A DNA stretch of 64,000 nucleotides from contig NZ_CP015411.1 in assembly GCF_001750165.1 (NCBI RefSeq), positions 3,252,001 to 3,316,000 of the forward strand, read 5' to 3'. Of the stretch, positions 17,401 through 26,297 are shown piece after piece. The stretch is from Pseudoalteromonas luteoviolacea (GTDB taxonomy: Bacteria > Pseudomonadota > Gammaproteobacteria > Enterobacterales > Alteromonadaceae). The position numbers and the translations under genes are program-made. The notes beneath the pieces are model-generated. The model did no database searches, was not told the DNA's origin, and worked only from the letters and a program-made list of their open reading frames with translations. Positions within the stretch are counted from its first letter, which is position 1, and each line of letters begins with the position of its first letter.

Positions 17401-20400
17401 GTATCGCTCAAAATAAACTGACTACGTGATTTTGGATACTCTGGCGTCAAAGGTACATACGTGGCCCCAAGCTTTAATATCGCCATCATGCTCACCAACA
17501 AATCAAGACTGGGAGCAAAATACAGCCCGATGTAAACCGGCGTTTGGCTTGTGACGGAGGCAATGCTCGGATCTCGCGCCAAAATCGCCTTGGCCAATGC
17601 CGTCGCCTGCGCATCTAGCGCTTGATAGCTAAGCGCTTTGTCTTGAAACTTAAGCGCCGTATTATTTGGGTATTTTTGTACTTGCTCAGCAAAAATCTCA
17701 CTCAAGCTGCCACGCTCTGGAATCGGTGCAACTTGCGGCTGAATTTGCATCAGCAACTCGTGGCTTTGTTGCTTTGATAGCAAGCTAATTTGGCTGTGTG
17801 GCTGCTCGGCTTCATCAATAATGGCGTTAATGATAATTTGTAGCTGCGCGACTAATTGCTCCGCCTGAAGCGCATCAATTTGCTGCGCGCAATAGTTTAG
17901 AGAAAACTCAACCTGAATAGGTGTGGCAGTGACGATAACCGTGATTGGGTAATCACTTTTCTCGCGCGTCTCACGATACTGCATTGCTTGCTCAACACAC
18001 TCACGGTCACTTTCTTGCACTTCTGGGATTGGATAGTTTTCAAACACAAATAAGGTATGGAATAACGCATCACCTTGGCTTTGTATACGGGATAGTTCAG
18101 CACCACTATGAGTATTAATATCAGCAATTTCCAACTGAATTTGCGACATCATTTGAGCAATCGAAGCATCGGTTTGCCAATTTACCGCTAGAGGTAAGGT
18201 ATTGATAAACAAGCCTACACTTGCATGAATATCCGCAACTGGCATGTCTCGACCTGACACGGTGGTCCCGACTATCGTTTGCTGATCATGGCAATAGCTT
18301 TGCAATAACTTATGCCATGTAAATTGCATAGCGGCATTAAGCGTTACGCCTAAGTGCTTACACACCTTGTTCAACGCAGTAAACTCATCACCCGCTAAAA
18401 CAAACTGACTGCGTGCAGGTTCAGTAACCACACGCTCTTTGACTAAATCAAATGACTGGCTCAGTAGGTAATTAACATCATTAGCATGCTCAAATTCAGG
18501 CATCTTTTTCTGCCAAAATGCATCCGTTTTGTCTTTATTCTCATAGAGGTGTATCTGCGCTGCTTGATAGGCATTGTCATGTTGAATAATGGGTTGTTCA
18601 CCCGCTTTAAGCTGGTTGTAAAAGCCGTTGATAGTCTCCAGTAGGTTACCCACACTCCAACCATCGCCAATACTGTGATGCTCCGTTTTCAGGACGCTAA
18701 AATGTGTGTTGCTGTGCTTGAATACCATCACTCTAAAAAGCCCAGGCTCTGCCAAATCAAACGCTTTGAGCCTATCTTGTTTGAGTAGTTCATTCATTTT
18801 TTGAACGCGTTCAAACTCTGGCAATGCGCTTAAATCTACCACTTTGAAATGCGCATCACTGAGAACAAGATTTTGACTGATCACTTGCAGCATCTGCGCT
18901 TGCCAATTAAATGCCATACGCAGCGCTGGATGCTTATCAGTCGCTAACTGCCAAGCGGCTCGATACAGTTCTAGGTCTAACTGTGTGTGATAGTCCACCA
19001 GCAACTGTACGCGGTATGCATCATCATCTGGCTGATTTAAGGCATGATAAATAAAACCCTGTTGCAAACTATTGGCAGGATATAAAGCCTCTAAAGGAGC
19101 CTGTGATTGTAGACTTTGCAGTAGCTCAAAACTAATCTGCGCCTGCGGGAAGTCACTAGGCGTGCTCACCCCTCCTGCTTTCATCGCCGTCACGCCTTGA
19201 GCAATCACCTGTTCCAATGCTCGCTCAAAAGCACCGATAAATTGCGCACCTTGCGCTGGCGCAAGCCTTGATTCAACCTCAATGCTCAACGCATCCTGTT
19301 TAATTAGCCCCAAAACATTGAGTATTAAGTCACTGTCGTTGCCAGCGCTAACCAATGTGCCTACAGGCTCCCCAGTAATTTGCCAATGGGCAGGTTCAGC
19401 CGCTTTATACTGGCCGAGGTAGTTAAAGCACACTTTAGGCAACGGCCCAGGTAACTTTTCAGGGTCGAATTGATACAGCGCACCAAAACCAATGCCCTTA
19501 TCTGGAATAGCTCGCAGCATGTCTTTGTTTGTAGCAATGGTTTGCTCTACAGATGGCGCACATACCAGCTTAACGGGATACAGACTGGTAAACCAACCCA
19601 CGGTTTGGTTCACTTCTAGTGCATCATCAATAGCTTCTCGGCCATGGCCTTCGAGCATAATATGATGAGACTTAGACCCAAATACAGTTTCCATAGCAAT
19701 GGCAAGCGCACTAAGTAATAACTCTTGCGTTTGCGTGTTATACCCTTGAGCCGCTTGTTGTAACAAAACCTCTGTTTGCTCAACCGATAAAGACAGTGAC
19801 AATTGCTGTGATGCATGCAAAGACTGCGGAGTTGGCTGCCCATCCAACACATCAGACCAATAAGCCGTTTGCGTTTGATTACGCGCTGCGTATTGCGCCA
19901 GTCCATCCACCCACTGACGATAACTGGTTTGCTTTGCCAACAGGCTTTGTCCAGCAATAAGTTGCTCTAGGTCGTTAAGTAAAATACCCCAAGAGACGGT
20001 ATCTACAATCAAATGATGGAAAATAAAACACAGTCTATCGCGGCCATCGCTATGCCCTTTTAGCCTGACCACACGCCATGTAGGACCTGCAAAAATATCC
20101 AATTTGGCTTGTAAAGTGCTCAAGCTCTCACTGACTTGTACCTCATCAAGCAGCGAAATACCTAGCTCAGTTAATTCAAACAACACTTCTTCACAATAGC
20201 GGTTTTTCCGCTCAACAATGCTTCGGCTACGCAACATATCATGCTGATAGCTCAGAGTGGTTAGCGCCTCATAAAGGTCATCATGAGATAAGTCATTCGG
20301 ACAATAGGCGCTAAATGCTTGGTTGAAGTGGTGCACATTGGCAAAATTTTGCGAGAAGAACCAACTTTGCGTTGGATGCGGGTCAAAATCACCTAATAAA

Positions 20401-23400
20401 ACCCCTTGCTCTGAGAGTACTTCCACTTTCTCGACATCAACATTATCGGTAATGAATTCAGCCAATTCCGCCACGCTTGGTGCGACAAAAATATCTTTGA
20501 CTTTAAGGGAATAGCCTGCGCGCCTCAGGGCTGATACCAAACTGATACTGACGATTGAGTCGCCTCCAATTTGGAAAAAGTTATCGTTTATACCCACTTG
20601 TTCAAGGCCCAGTACGTCCTGCCAAATGTCACAGAGTTCTGTCTCTAGCTCATTACGCGGTGCTTGGTATTCAGTGCTTGCACTAAACTCCGGCTCTGGC
20701 AATGCTTTTCTGTCTAACTTGCCATTAAGCGTTAACGGCAAAGCATCAATGACCACAAAAGCGGCCGGTACCATATATTCTGGTAACTGTTTTGCCACAA
20801 ACTGCCTTACATCGTCTAAATCAATCGATGCATTGAGCTCCCCTACCAGATAAGCGACCAAAGCTTTTTGTTGATTGTGCGTTTTATCAATCACTGCAAC
20901 GTGTTTTATTTCTGGGCGCTGCAATAAACAGTGCTCTATCTCACCCATTTCGATACGGTAGCCACGTACTTTCACCTGAAAATCTTTACGACCTTTAAAT
21001 TCAATGTAGCCCTTCTCGTTCCAGCACCCATTGTCACCAGTACGATATAGTCGGCCAAGTGTTGGATGCTCAAAATACGCAAGTTGAGTGCGCTCTGGGT
21101 CATTAAAATACCCCTGAGCGACCCCAATGCCACCGATGTGAATTTCACCTAAAATACCTGCTGGACAATGGTTGCCATATTGATCAAGTACCCACATGGC
21201 TTGGTTCGGCATGGCCAAACCATAAGGGATACTCTGCCAATCCGGCTCTACTGTTTCTATTTCATGCCAAATTGACCAAATGCTGCCCTCGGTCGCACCA
21301 CCTAGGCTCATCACAGTGGCATGAGGCGTCATAGCACTGAGCTGCGTAGGTAGGCGCAATGGGATCCAGTCACCACTCATCATATAAACACGCAAACTAT
21401 CAACGTTGCGCGCTTGCAATGCCTGCTCATTCGCGAGCAGCTGTGCAAGCTGTGGGACTGTATTCCAAATTGTCACTTGGTGCGCTTCGACCATGTCTAA
21501 CCAATGTTCTGTGTCCTGCACTTTACCTTGCTCAGGCAGTACAATCGCTGCCCCCACGGCTAAAGCGCCAAAAACATCGTATACAGATAAATCAAAGCTT
21601 AAATCTGAAATACCAAAAATACGGTCTTCTGGCATTACCTCAAAACGTGCATTAATGGCAAAAATGGTGTTCATGGCACTTTGATGGGTGATCACAACCC
21701 CTTTGGGCTTACCAGTACTACCGGAGGTAAAGATCACATAAGCAATCTCGTGTGGCAAAGGTAACTCTAAGTTTTCTCGCCACAGGTTATCTGCCTGCAC
21801 ACTATTCGCTGCGGCCTCTTCAACTAAGATGAATTGGAAATCGCTCAACCACGTTTCATTTTGAATCCGTTCGAATAACGCACGCGAGATTAAAACGTGT
21901 TTCACGCCACCTGCCAGTAAAACCTGAAGAATACGAGAATTTGGCCAAGCGACATTGATTGGCAAATACGCACAACCAGCGGTATTAACAGCCAGTAATG
22001 CAGCCACTTGGTACTCGCTCTTTTCGCACATGACGGCGACCAGCTCACCACGGGTAGCGGCTTTTGAGGCTACTTGATAGGCAATGCCATAGCGATATTC
22101 ACTCAAGGTATGATAGTCGATTTGTCTGCTTGCTGTGATCACAGCAATGCGCTCAGGGTGCTGCGCAACTTGTAAGTCAAAACCATCAATTAAATTATGT
22201 TCTGGGTATTTTGCTGGGAAGTTATTCCACTGGTGTTCGATGAGATGTGTTTGCGCCTCAGTCAGTGTGCTGATACAGCCACATATTTGATGGACATCAT
22301 CTTGCGCTAAATGCGTAATAAAACGTTTTTGTATTTCACCAACTTCTTGCAAAGTCTTGGTATTAAACTGTGTGTCTGCTGCAACAATTTTACGCAGCAA
22401 CTGTGAACCTGTTTCAAATAACGTAAAGTCTAACTCAAACTGTGCCACAACCGGCGTTAACAGCACGCCTTCCACTGTAACCGTATTATCTTCACCTAAA
22501 CTGATCTGCTGCTCAGGTAACCCTGCAAGCACCTGCATCAAGCCCGGGATAATATGAGATGTTTTTAGCTGTGCAAGATAGTTACACACCACGTTGATGT
22601 TCTTGCTGCTCAAACCTGATGGGGCTTTATTCAAAAGCAGTGCAGTCAGCTGCTCACTGATGGTCTGTAATAGTTCAATGAGTGATTTTTGATGAACCGC
22701 CGTGATCGTCAGTGCTTCTAAATCAACATAATGACCTAACAAGTAACGATTTTTACGCGTTCTTCTGGCGACCGGTACGCCTATGGTGACGTCCTCGTCA
22801 TTGGTTAAACGACTCACCGTTAAAATAGTACTTGCAAGAATAACGCAGTAAGGGCTGATACCGTGCTCAGCAGCCACATGCTTTATTGGCTCAATGCACT
22901 CAGAAGTATTGTCTAATAGAACGGCAACGTCATCACTGGCATCAGCGCTGTGTGGCTTTTTCATGATGAAGTCTACTGGGCTCACCTCTACATCGGCAAA
23001 GTCTTGATCTTTGGCAGCGTAATATTCGATATCTGGTGTGAGTGCTGAACTGTCATCCTCACTCGATAAAAGTCTCAGTAAATCATTCACTAAAATCTGT
23101 AAAGACCACTGATCACATACTATATGGTGACCTTTGATCAACACTATCACCTCAGAATCTGTCAGTACTTGGTAGAAAAATTCAAAATTATGCACGCTGG
23201 TATCAATGAATTGCGCATTATATTGATCGCATAATTCGGAGGCGTTCGCAGTTGTGTCCGCCATCGCTTGCCACGGCACTGTGCCCGATTTGAAAATGAG
23301 TTCAGGTGTATCCGCTGTCAGCACCACTTTACTGTGGATCACTGGGTGACGTTGCTGTAGTTGAACAAGTGCATTTTGCAGCTGTTCAAAGCAATCGCTC

Positions 23401-23516
23401 ATGGTCACTTTAAGTGCACTAGAGACGTTAAAAACAGGGCTAGTTGGTGCAATTTCCTGCCCTTGCCAAACTTGTAATTGGCGCTGAGACAATGATTGAG
23501 AATGTTCGTTACGCAT
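14487..23516 (-). CDS. Non-ribosomal peptide synthetase, modules 1 and 2 with epimerases (D-Cys, D-allo-Thr)
   Basis: About 3009 residues from the ATG at 23516, which has GGAAG 10 bases upstream; a TTG at 23567 would add 17 poorly supported residues. Order: starter condensation domain (HHIVCDQW near 130, Gln replacing the usual Gly); A (FTSGSTGKPKG near 594); carrier (IGGDSI near 988); epimerase (HHLIVDTVSW near 1170, EGHGRE); D-to-L condensation (EHHSIGDGW near 1615); A (YTSGTTGQPKG near 2100); carrier (IGGDSI near 2493); epimerase (HHLIIDGVSW near 2690). Codes read by eye: DLYNMSLIWK, one residue from the Cys code of pyochelin/yersiniabactin-type domains, and DFWNIGMVHK, identical to the Thr code. 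Domain 1 has the C motif, not the DxxxxD of heterocyclases, so Cys should keep a free thiol. The acidic C-terminus (LDEQDDTCDDNIMEI) fits a docking tail for the TubC domain of NRPS2. Confidence 0.95.
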   Translation of the reverse strand: MRNEHSQSLSQRQLQVWQGQEIAPTSPVFNVSSALKVTMSDCFEQLQNALVQLQQRHPVIHSKVVLTADTPELIFKSGTVPWQAMADTTANASELCDQYNAQFIDTSVHNFEFFYQVLTDSEVIVLIKGHHIVCDQWSLQILVNDLLRLLSSEDDSSALTPDIEYYAAKDQDFADVEVSPVDFIMKKPHSADASDDVAVLLDNTSECIEPIKHVAAEHGISPYCVILASTILTVSRLTNDEDVTIGVPVARRTRKNRYLLGHYVDLEALTITAVHQKSLIELLQTISEQLTALLLNKAPSGLSSKNINVVCNYLAQLKTSHIIPGLMQVLAGLPEQQISLGEDNTVTVEGVLLTPVVAQFELDFTLFETGSQLLRKIVAADTQFNTKTLQEVGEIQKRFITHLAQDDVHQICGCISTLTEAQTHLIEHQWNNFPAKYPEHNLIDGFDLQVAQHPERIAVITASRQIDYHTLSEYRYGIAYQVASKAATRGELVAVMCEKSEYQVAALLAVNTAGCAYLPINVAWPNSRILQVLLAGGVKHVLISRALFERIQNETWLSDFQFILVEEAAANSVQADNLWRENLELPLPHEIAYVIFTSGSTGKPKGVVITHQSAMNTIFAINARFEVMPEDRIFGISDLSFDLSVYDVFGALAVGAAIVLPEQGKVQDTEHWLDMVEAHQVTIWNTVPQLAQLLANEQALQARNVDSLRVYMMSGDWIPLRLPTQLSAMTPHATVMSLGGATEGSIWSIWHEIETVEPDWQSIPYGLAMPNQAMWVLDQYGNHCPAGILGEIHIGGIGVAQGYFNDPERTQLAYFEHPTLGRLYRTGDNGCWNEKGYIEFKGRKDFQVKVRGYRIEMGEIEHCLLQRPEIKHVAVIDKTHNQQKALVAYLVGELNASIDLDDVRQFVAKQLPEYMVPAAFVVIDALPLTLNGKLDRKALPEPEFSASTEYQAPRNELETELCDIWQDVLGLEQVGINDNFFQIGGDSIVSISLVSALRRAGYSLKVKDIFVAPSVAELAEFITDNVDVEKVEVLSEQGVLLGDFDPHPTQSWFFSQNFANVHHFNQAFSAYCPNDLSHDDLYEALTTLSYQHDMLRSRSIVERKNRYCEEVLFELTELGISLLDEVQVSESLSTLQAKLDIFAGPTWRVVRLKGHSDGRDRLCFIFHHLIVDTVSWGILLNDLEQLIAGQSLLAKQTSYRQWVDGLAQYAARNQTQTAYWSDVLDGQPTPQSLHASQQLSLSLSVEQTEVLLQQAAQGYNTQTQELLLSALAIAMETVFGSKSHHIMLEGHGREAIDDALEVNQTVGWFTSLYPVKLVCAPSVEQTIATNKDMLRAIPDKGIGFGALYQFDPEKLPGPLPKVCFNYLGQYKAAEPAHWQITGEPVGTLVSAGNDSDLILNVLGLIKQDALSIEVESRLAPAQGAQFIGAFERALEQVIAQGVTAMKAGGVSTPSDFPQAQISFELLQSLQSQAPLEALYPANSLQQGFIYHALNQPDDDAYRVQLLVDYHTQLDLELYRAAWQLATDKHPALRMAFNWQAQMLQVISQNLVLSDAHFKVVDLSALPEFERVQKMNELLKQDRLKAFDLAEPGLFRVMVFKHSNTHFSVLKTEHHSIGDGWSVGNLLETINGFYNQLKAGEQPIIQHDNAYQAAQIHLYENKDKTDAFWQKKMPEFEHANDVNYLLSQSFDLVKERVVTEPARSQFVLAGDEFTALNKVCKHLGVTLNAAMQFTWHKLLQSYCHDQQTIVGTTVSGRDMPVADIHASVGLFINTLPLAVNWQTDASIAQMMSQIQLEIADINTHSGAELSRIQSQGDALFHTLFVFENYPIPEVQESDRECVEQAMQYRETREKSDYPITVIVTATPIQVEFSLNYCAQQIDALQAEQLVAQLQIIINAIIDEAEQPHSQISLLSKQQSHELLMQIQPQVAPIPERGSLSEIFAEQVQKYPNNTALKFQDKALSYQALDAQATALAKAILARDPSIASVTSQTPVYIGLYFAPSLDLLVSMMAILKLGATYVPLTPEYPKSRSQFILSDTQTPILLCEAGLEADLTEVLDGLDAPVQVLSYEELSQEKVDIDLSVVNTSADDLAYVIYTSGTTGQPKGVMQPHHNVVRLFDSCEQEYQFTAQDVWVMYHACTFDFSVWEIWGALLHGGCLVIPDKACTRDPREFIALCQNQGVTVLNQTPSAFYSFTDTAVSQGAQLPALRYVIFGGDKLNMARLAPWWQAYGDTQTKLINMYGITETTVHVTYQELSPDNNQHQSLIGRPLSDMSAYVLDANQNLVPVGVVGELYVGGAGLARGYLNREELTRERFIENPFAAHLPVSQESRLYRSGDLVRRLADGQLEYIGRNDEQVKIRGFRIEQGEIENILIAHQGVKQAVVIPRLLQGTQQLIAYVVSQDETAFNHDVLRTYLAEQLPEYMVPSAIMAIEQVPLTVNNKVDRKALPDPVFDAQSDYVAPTTELESQLCDIWQALLGLEKVGIDEHFFRIGGDSIISIQLMSQLRLLGYTLKVKDIYESPTVAQLAKKLEQLPQDQTVQTEQGVLAGEFDLLPVQSWFFDLGLSQPNHWNQSFMLTVPETLTTSQIEQACQALIEHHDMMRVRFALQGDTYRQSYLSLEELDLTTWCSVAQLDVTGLCDTQIGEQLSQWQQSFDLSDGPLFKLVHLQGYGDGAARICFIFHHLIIDGVSWRVLSQDMQTLLTGKALATKTSSYRQWVNTIQNYSVAHSSELNYWQHVVEHSKALNVTESVSEHSLSLSVEHTQMLLRQSNEGYNTQINDLLLAALSLTLPQVLSGTEHVITLEGHGREDIDERLDVSQTLGWFTSLYPVKLAAYDDLSTTVVQTKEMLRAVPNKGVGYGAFFQAGQITQKLPLISFNYLGQFNSSASGVESWQIVQESCGQLIGEQNEMALMLNINGMIDSDQLMFSIQSRLGQQLSADFERYFATNLQHVIEHTAHIAEQGAVATPSDFIANDLSVEHLAHLNSVLEEADLDEQDDTCDDNIMEI

Positions 23517-23606
23517 TGGGTTTATACTTCCATTATTATTTTTGTGATGGCATAAAAAGGCGTTCAACGCCGCGAGCGTTATGATTTAGCTGAATGCTGT
23601 CAGTGA

Positions 23607-24365
23607 TTAGGCACATGTATAGCCTCCATCGACATACACAGTGCTACCTGTGGTCCATTCACTTTCTAATAAATTAATAATTTCTTTTGAAACATGCTCT
23701 GGTGAGCCAAACCCTAGCGGGTGCATGCTGGCTAGCTTTTCAAAGTGACCCGGTTGCGCCATGCCTTGATAGCCATCATTGAGCTTGGTTTGGATCATGC
23801 CAGCGGCAATGCAATTGACCAGTACGCGATCTTTAGCCAATTCCAACGCTGCACAGCGACTTAAACTGCCTAGCGCCCCTTTACTGGCCGCGTAACCAGA
23901 GATGCCCGCCTCACCAGCTGACTGACTGACTGAAGACAGCAAAACAAGAGAAGTTGTACCCGCTGTATTTCGCACGCTTTTGCGCGTAAATGCCTTAATC
24001 ATTGCCAGCGCGCCGCCGCAGTTAACGCGGTAAATCTGCTCAAAATCAGCATAACTCGATTGGCGTAGCGTGGTCATCGCGTGTACACCTGCACAAAATA
24101 CAGCCCCTTTAAATGCACCATATTGCTTGGCATTATCGATAATGAGAGGTGTCAATTCGTCTGGCATATTCAAATCAGCCACCGCAGTTTTATGCTGTCC
24201 GGGTAAAGACTCGGCCAATGCACCTAAGGTTTTTTCATTTCGCCCTATCAATAGGAGTTCGTAACCTTTATTTGCTAAATCAAGGCAGGTTTTCTGCCCG
24301 AGATCTGAGGTTGCACCAAGCACCAAAATTCTTAATGGAGCCCCATCAATATTCATTGTTTCCAT
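23607..24365 (-). CDS. SDR family oxidoreductase of the lipopeptide cluster
   Basis: About 252 residues from the ATG at 24365. The frame is open to 24428, but that region holds an intercistronic hairpin, so the shorter start is preferred. Classical SDR features are present: VLGATSDLG at the N-terminus, a Ser in LLSSVSQ, and GYAASKGAL with the catalytic Tyr and Lys. The C-terminus is GSTVYVDGGYTCA. It lies 90 bases upstream of NRPS1 and downstream of the fatty-acid-like genes. It may be a second ketoreductase of acyl chain assembly or a tailoring reductase; the sequence does not say which. A functional active site distinguishes it from the degenerate SDR just upstream. Confidence 0.85.
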   Translation of the reverse strand: METMNIDGAPLRILVLGATSDLGQKTCLDLANKGYELLLIGRNEKTLGALAESLPGQHKTAVADLNMPDELTPLIIDNAKQYGAFKGAVFCAGVHAMTTLRQSSYADFEQIYRVNCGGALAMIKAFTRKSVRNTAGTTSLVLLSSVSQSAGEAGISGYAASKGALGSLSRCAALELAKDRVLVNCIAAGMIQTKLNDGYQGMAQPGHFEKLASMHPLGFGSPEHVSKEIINLLESEWTTGSTVYVDGGYTCA

Positions 24366-24398
24366 TACTATGCTTCTTCTCTTTAAAGGCCACATCAC

Positions 24399-24424
24399 GC
24401 CAAAAGCACGGCTGTGCTTTTGGC
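24399..24424 (-). promoter_or_regulatory. Intercistronic hairpin inside the lipopeptide operon
   Basis: A perfect 11-bp stem (GCCAAAAGCAC with GTGCTTTTGGC) closed by a 4-base loop. It lies in the only sizeable gap among the assembly genes, between the degenerate SDR stop (24453) and the next SDR start (24365). No U-tract follows, so an mRNA processing/stability element or attenuator separating the acyl-assembly genes from the NRPS genes is more likely than a full terminator. Confidence 0.6.
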
Positions 24425-24452
24425 TCATATGCGTATACTCAATGTTGAATTG

Positions 24453-25169
24453 TTAAACGGATATTTCTGTGCTCGGGCGCATGGTCATACACTGCCCTGT
24501 CATCATTTTGTTGTAGTGTGAAAAGTGAGCGATAAACTCGATAAAGTCCTGCTGCAAAAATACAGTTGGTCGCATACCGAATACTGAACGCTTTAATGCA
24601 CGGCGCATTTTCTTTCGCTCAGCTTCATCCTTTGCTAAATAAGGGATCACAGCACTGTTAATGAATACGGTATCGCTCGTCAGCTCTCTGGCTAGGGTCT
24701 TCATAAATGCATTCAAAGCGTGGTTAGCCACTGAATTCACCTCGTGCCCGAGATAACTCAAACTGTCCGAATACAGAGGGAAAACAATGTTTGCGCCCAC
24801 TTCTTTCACAAACGTCGCCAGACTTTGATAGATTAAAAAAGTATTATCTAAGTAGGTTGTTATCTGCGCCAAACAACTCTCATCTGTGAACAGCGCCTGC
24901 TCATTTGCGCACTGCACACCTTGGATAACAACCAGTGACTGTCCATTATCGAGCATGCCTTTTTCGGTCAATAGCAACTGAATATCAGGCTCATCTTGCG
25001 CTTTGATTTCAGCCAGTGACAAGCTGGGTAGTGACACGTTTTGCGATTGAAATTGCGCTGAGGGCGCTATCAAAATCACATTGATGTTTGCACTGGCATA
25101 GTGATCAACCACCGCCTGATCAAACTCACTTTCTGCTTGTACCAATAATAAAGATTGCACCGCACTCAT
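24453..25169 (-). CDS. Degenerate SDR-fold protein, probably catalytically inactive
   Basis: 238 residues. The C-terminal half aligns with FabG (LARELTSDTVFINSAVIP against IAREYGKDNILCNAVAPG), and the overall SDR strand/helix order is kept. The N-terminus (SLLLVQAESEFDQAVVDHY) has no TGxxxGxG dinucleotide motif. Where YxxxK is expected the sequence is VNSVANHALN, with no Tyr or Lys. It is therefore an SDR pseudoenzyme. Its start overlaps the active FabG-like gene by 4 bases, so equal expression is likely, and a structural partner in a heteromeric ketoreductase is a reasonable inference. The frame is intact over its full length, arguing against simple decay. Confidence 0.8.
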   Translation of the reverse strand: MSAVQSLLLVQAESEFDQAVVDHYASANINVILIAPSAQFQSQNVSLPSLSLAEIKAQDEPDIQLLLTEKGMLDNGQSLVVIQGVQCANEQALFTDESCLAQITTYLDNTFLIYQSLATFVKEVGANIVFPLYSDSLSYLGHEVNSVANHALNAFMKTLARELTSDTVFINSAVIPYLAKDEAERKKMRRALKRSVFGMRPTVFLQQDFIEFIAHFSHYNKMMTGQCMTMRPSTEISV

Positions 25170-25885
25170 ATTAAAAACCCTCCATCCAGATGGATGACTT
25201 CTCCATTTTGATAATTTGGCGCATCTGATGTGAGGTGCAGAACCGTGCGTGCAACTTCACTACACTGCCCCATGCGCCTCACGCTGGTACACTCAATAAT
25301 AGGCGCAACAATAGACTGCTCTGCGCTGTCCACCATTTGTGTCTCAATCAAACCCGGAGCGACGGCATTACACAAAATATTGTCTTTACCATACTCGCGC
25401 GCGATGGTTCTGGTCATACCGATAATGGCGCCTTTAGATGTGGCATAGTTAATTTGCCCTTCACGCCCGACCACGCCACTTTTTGAGACCATATTAATAA
25501 TTCGACCAAATTGCTGCGCTTTAAAAATCGGCAGCACCTGTTGGCATAAATTAAACGTGCCGTTTAAATTCGTCGTCAGTACTTTTTGCCAATCTTCCAG
25601 GGCCATCAGTTGTATCAAGCTATCGTGATTAATCCCTGCGTTATTGACCAAAATATCAATGCGTTCATCTCGCGTTTTGATGGTCGCAATGCTATCTATC
25701 ACAAAGCCATTATCAGATATTGATCCCTGTAACCACATAAAATTAGGGTGAGATTGCAGCTCATCAGGTACACTCGAACGGGCAATCCCGTAGACTTTTG
25801 CGCCCTCAGCGAGATACTGGCGGCAAATTTCCAACCCGATGCCTTTGGAGCAGCCGCTCACTATGACGACTTTCCCTTTAAACAT
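25166..25885 (-). CDS. 3-oxoacyl-[ACP] reductase, FabG-like
   Basis: 239 residues with all FabG motifs: VSGCSKGIGLE, NNAGINHD, Ser in MVSKSG, NYATSKGAIIGM (Tyr and Lys), NAVAPGLIET and a C-terminal NGEVIHLDGG. It should reduce the beta-keto group after each condensation using NADPH. It overlaps the FabZ-like dehydratase upstream by 8 bases and the degenerate SDR downstream by 4 bases, a clear translational-coupling arrangement. Cluster context assigns it to aryl-acyl chain assembly rather than general fatty acid synthesis. Confidence 0.92.
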   Translation of the reverse strand: MFKGKVVIVSGCSKGIGLEICRQYLAEGAKVYGIARSSVPDELQSHPNFMWLQGSISDNGFVIDSIATIKTRDERIDILVNNAGINHDSLIQLMALEDWQKVLTTNLNGTFNLCQQVLPIFKAQQFGRIINMVSKSGVVGREGQINYATSKGAIIGMTRTIAREYGKDNILCNAVAPGLIETQMVDSAEQSIVAPIIECTSVRRMGQCSEVARTVLHLTSDAPNYQNGEVIHLDGGFLI

Positions 25886-26297
25886 CCTTTTCTCCTATCT
25901 GCTCTAAATATCGAATGGCTATGCGTGCACTCGCAACTTCTTGTTCATTAACCCAAGCTGCAACTTTAAACTTCACAAGCTCACCCAACGCAATCTCTAC
26001 CATGGCACGAATTTCCAATACCTGACCGGGTAATACAGGTGTTAAAAACTTAACCTTGTCTATCCCTGCAATCACGCCTTTAGACTTACCCGTAATACAT
26101 AGACCACTGGCTTGAGCCATCGCCTCAACAATCAATACGCCAGGGAACACAGGTTCATCAGGGAAGTGCCCTTCTAAACAAGGTTCGTTATAGCCAATGA
26201 ACTTTTGTGCGATAATAGACTCATTCGGCTGTACCTCGACGACTCTATCAACAAACTTAAATGGCGGTTTATGCGGTAAATTATCCGGTGAAATCAT
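25878..26297 (-). CDS. FabZ-like 3-hydroxyacyl-ACP dehydratase
   Basis: 139-residue hot-dog protein. It has LPHKPPFKFVDRV at the N-terminus, the catalytic His in LEGHFPDEPVFPGV (about residue 43) and the catalytic acidic residue in VEAMAQASG. This matches the FabZ pattern and length. It should dehydrate 3-hydroxyacyl-ACP intermediates to trans-enoyl chains, giving the conjugated double bonds of an aryl polyene when no enoyl reductase follows. It overlaps the ABC permease stop by 4 bases and the FabG-like start by 8 bases. Confidence 0.9.
   Translation of the reverse strand: MISPDNLPHKPPFKFVDRVVEVQPNESIIAQKFIGYNEPCLEGHFPDEPVFPGVLIVEAMAQASGLCITGKSKGVIAGIDKVKFLTPVLPGQVLEIRAMVEIALGELVKFKVAAWVNEQEVASARIAIRYLEQIGEKDV

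Noticed and set aside
7215..23516. Numerous 60-140 codon frames antisense to the NRPS genes
   Set aside because: They are shadows of the long coding frames, without start signals or independent composition.
23517..23567. TTG-initiated extension of NRPS1
   Set aside because: The 17 extra residues are not condensation-domain sequence, and the ATG at 23516 has a well-placed GGAAG.
24366..24428. Longer start for the second cluster SDR
   Set aside because: The extension is encoded by the perfect 11-bp intercistronic hairpin and precedes the SDR fold.
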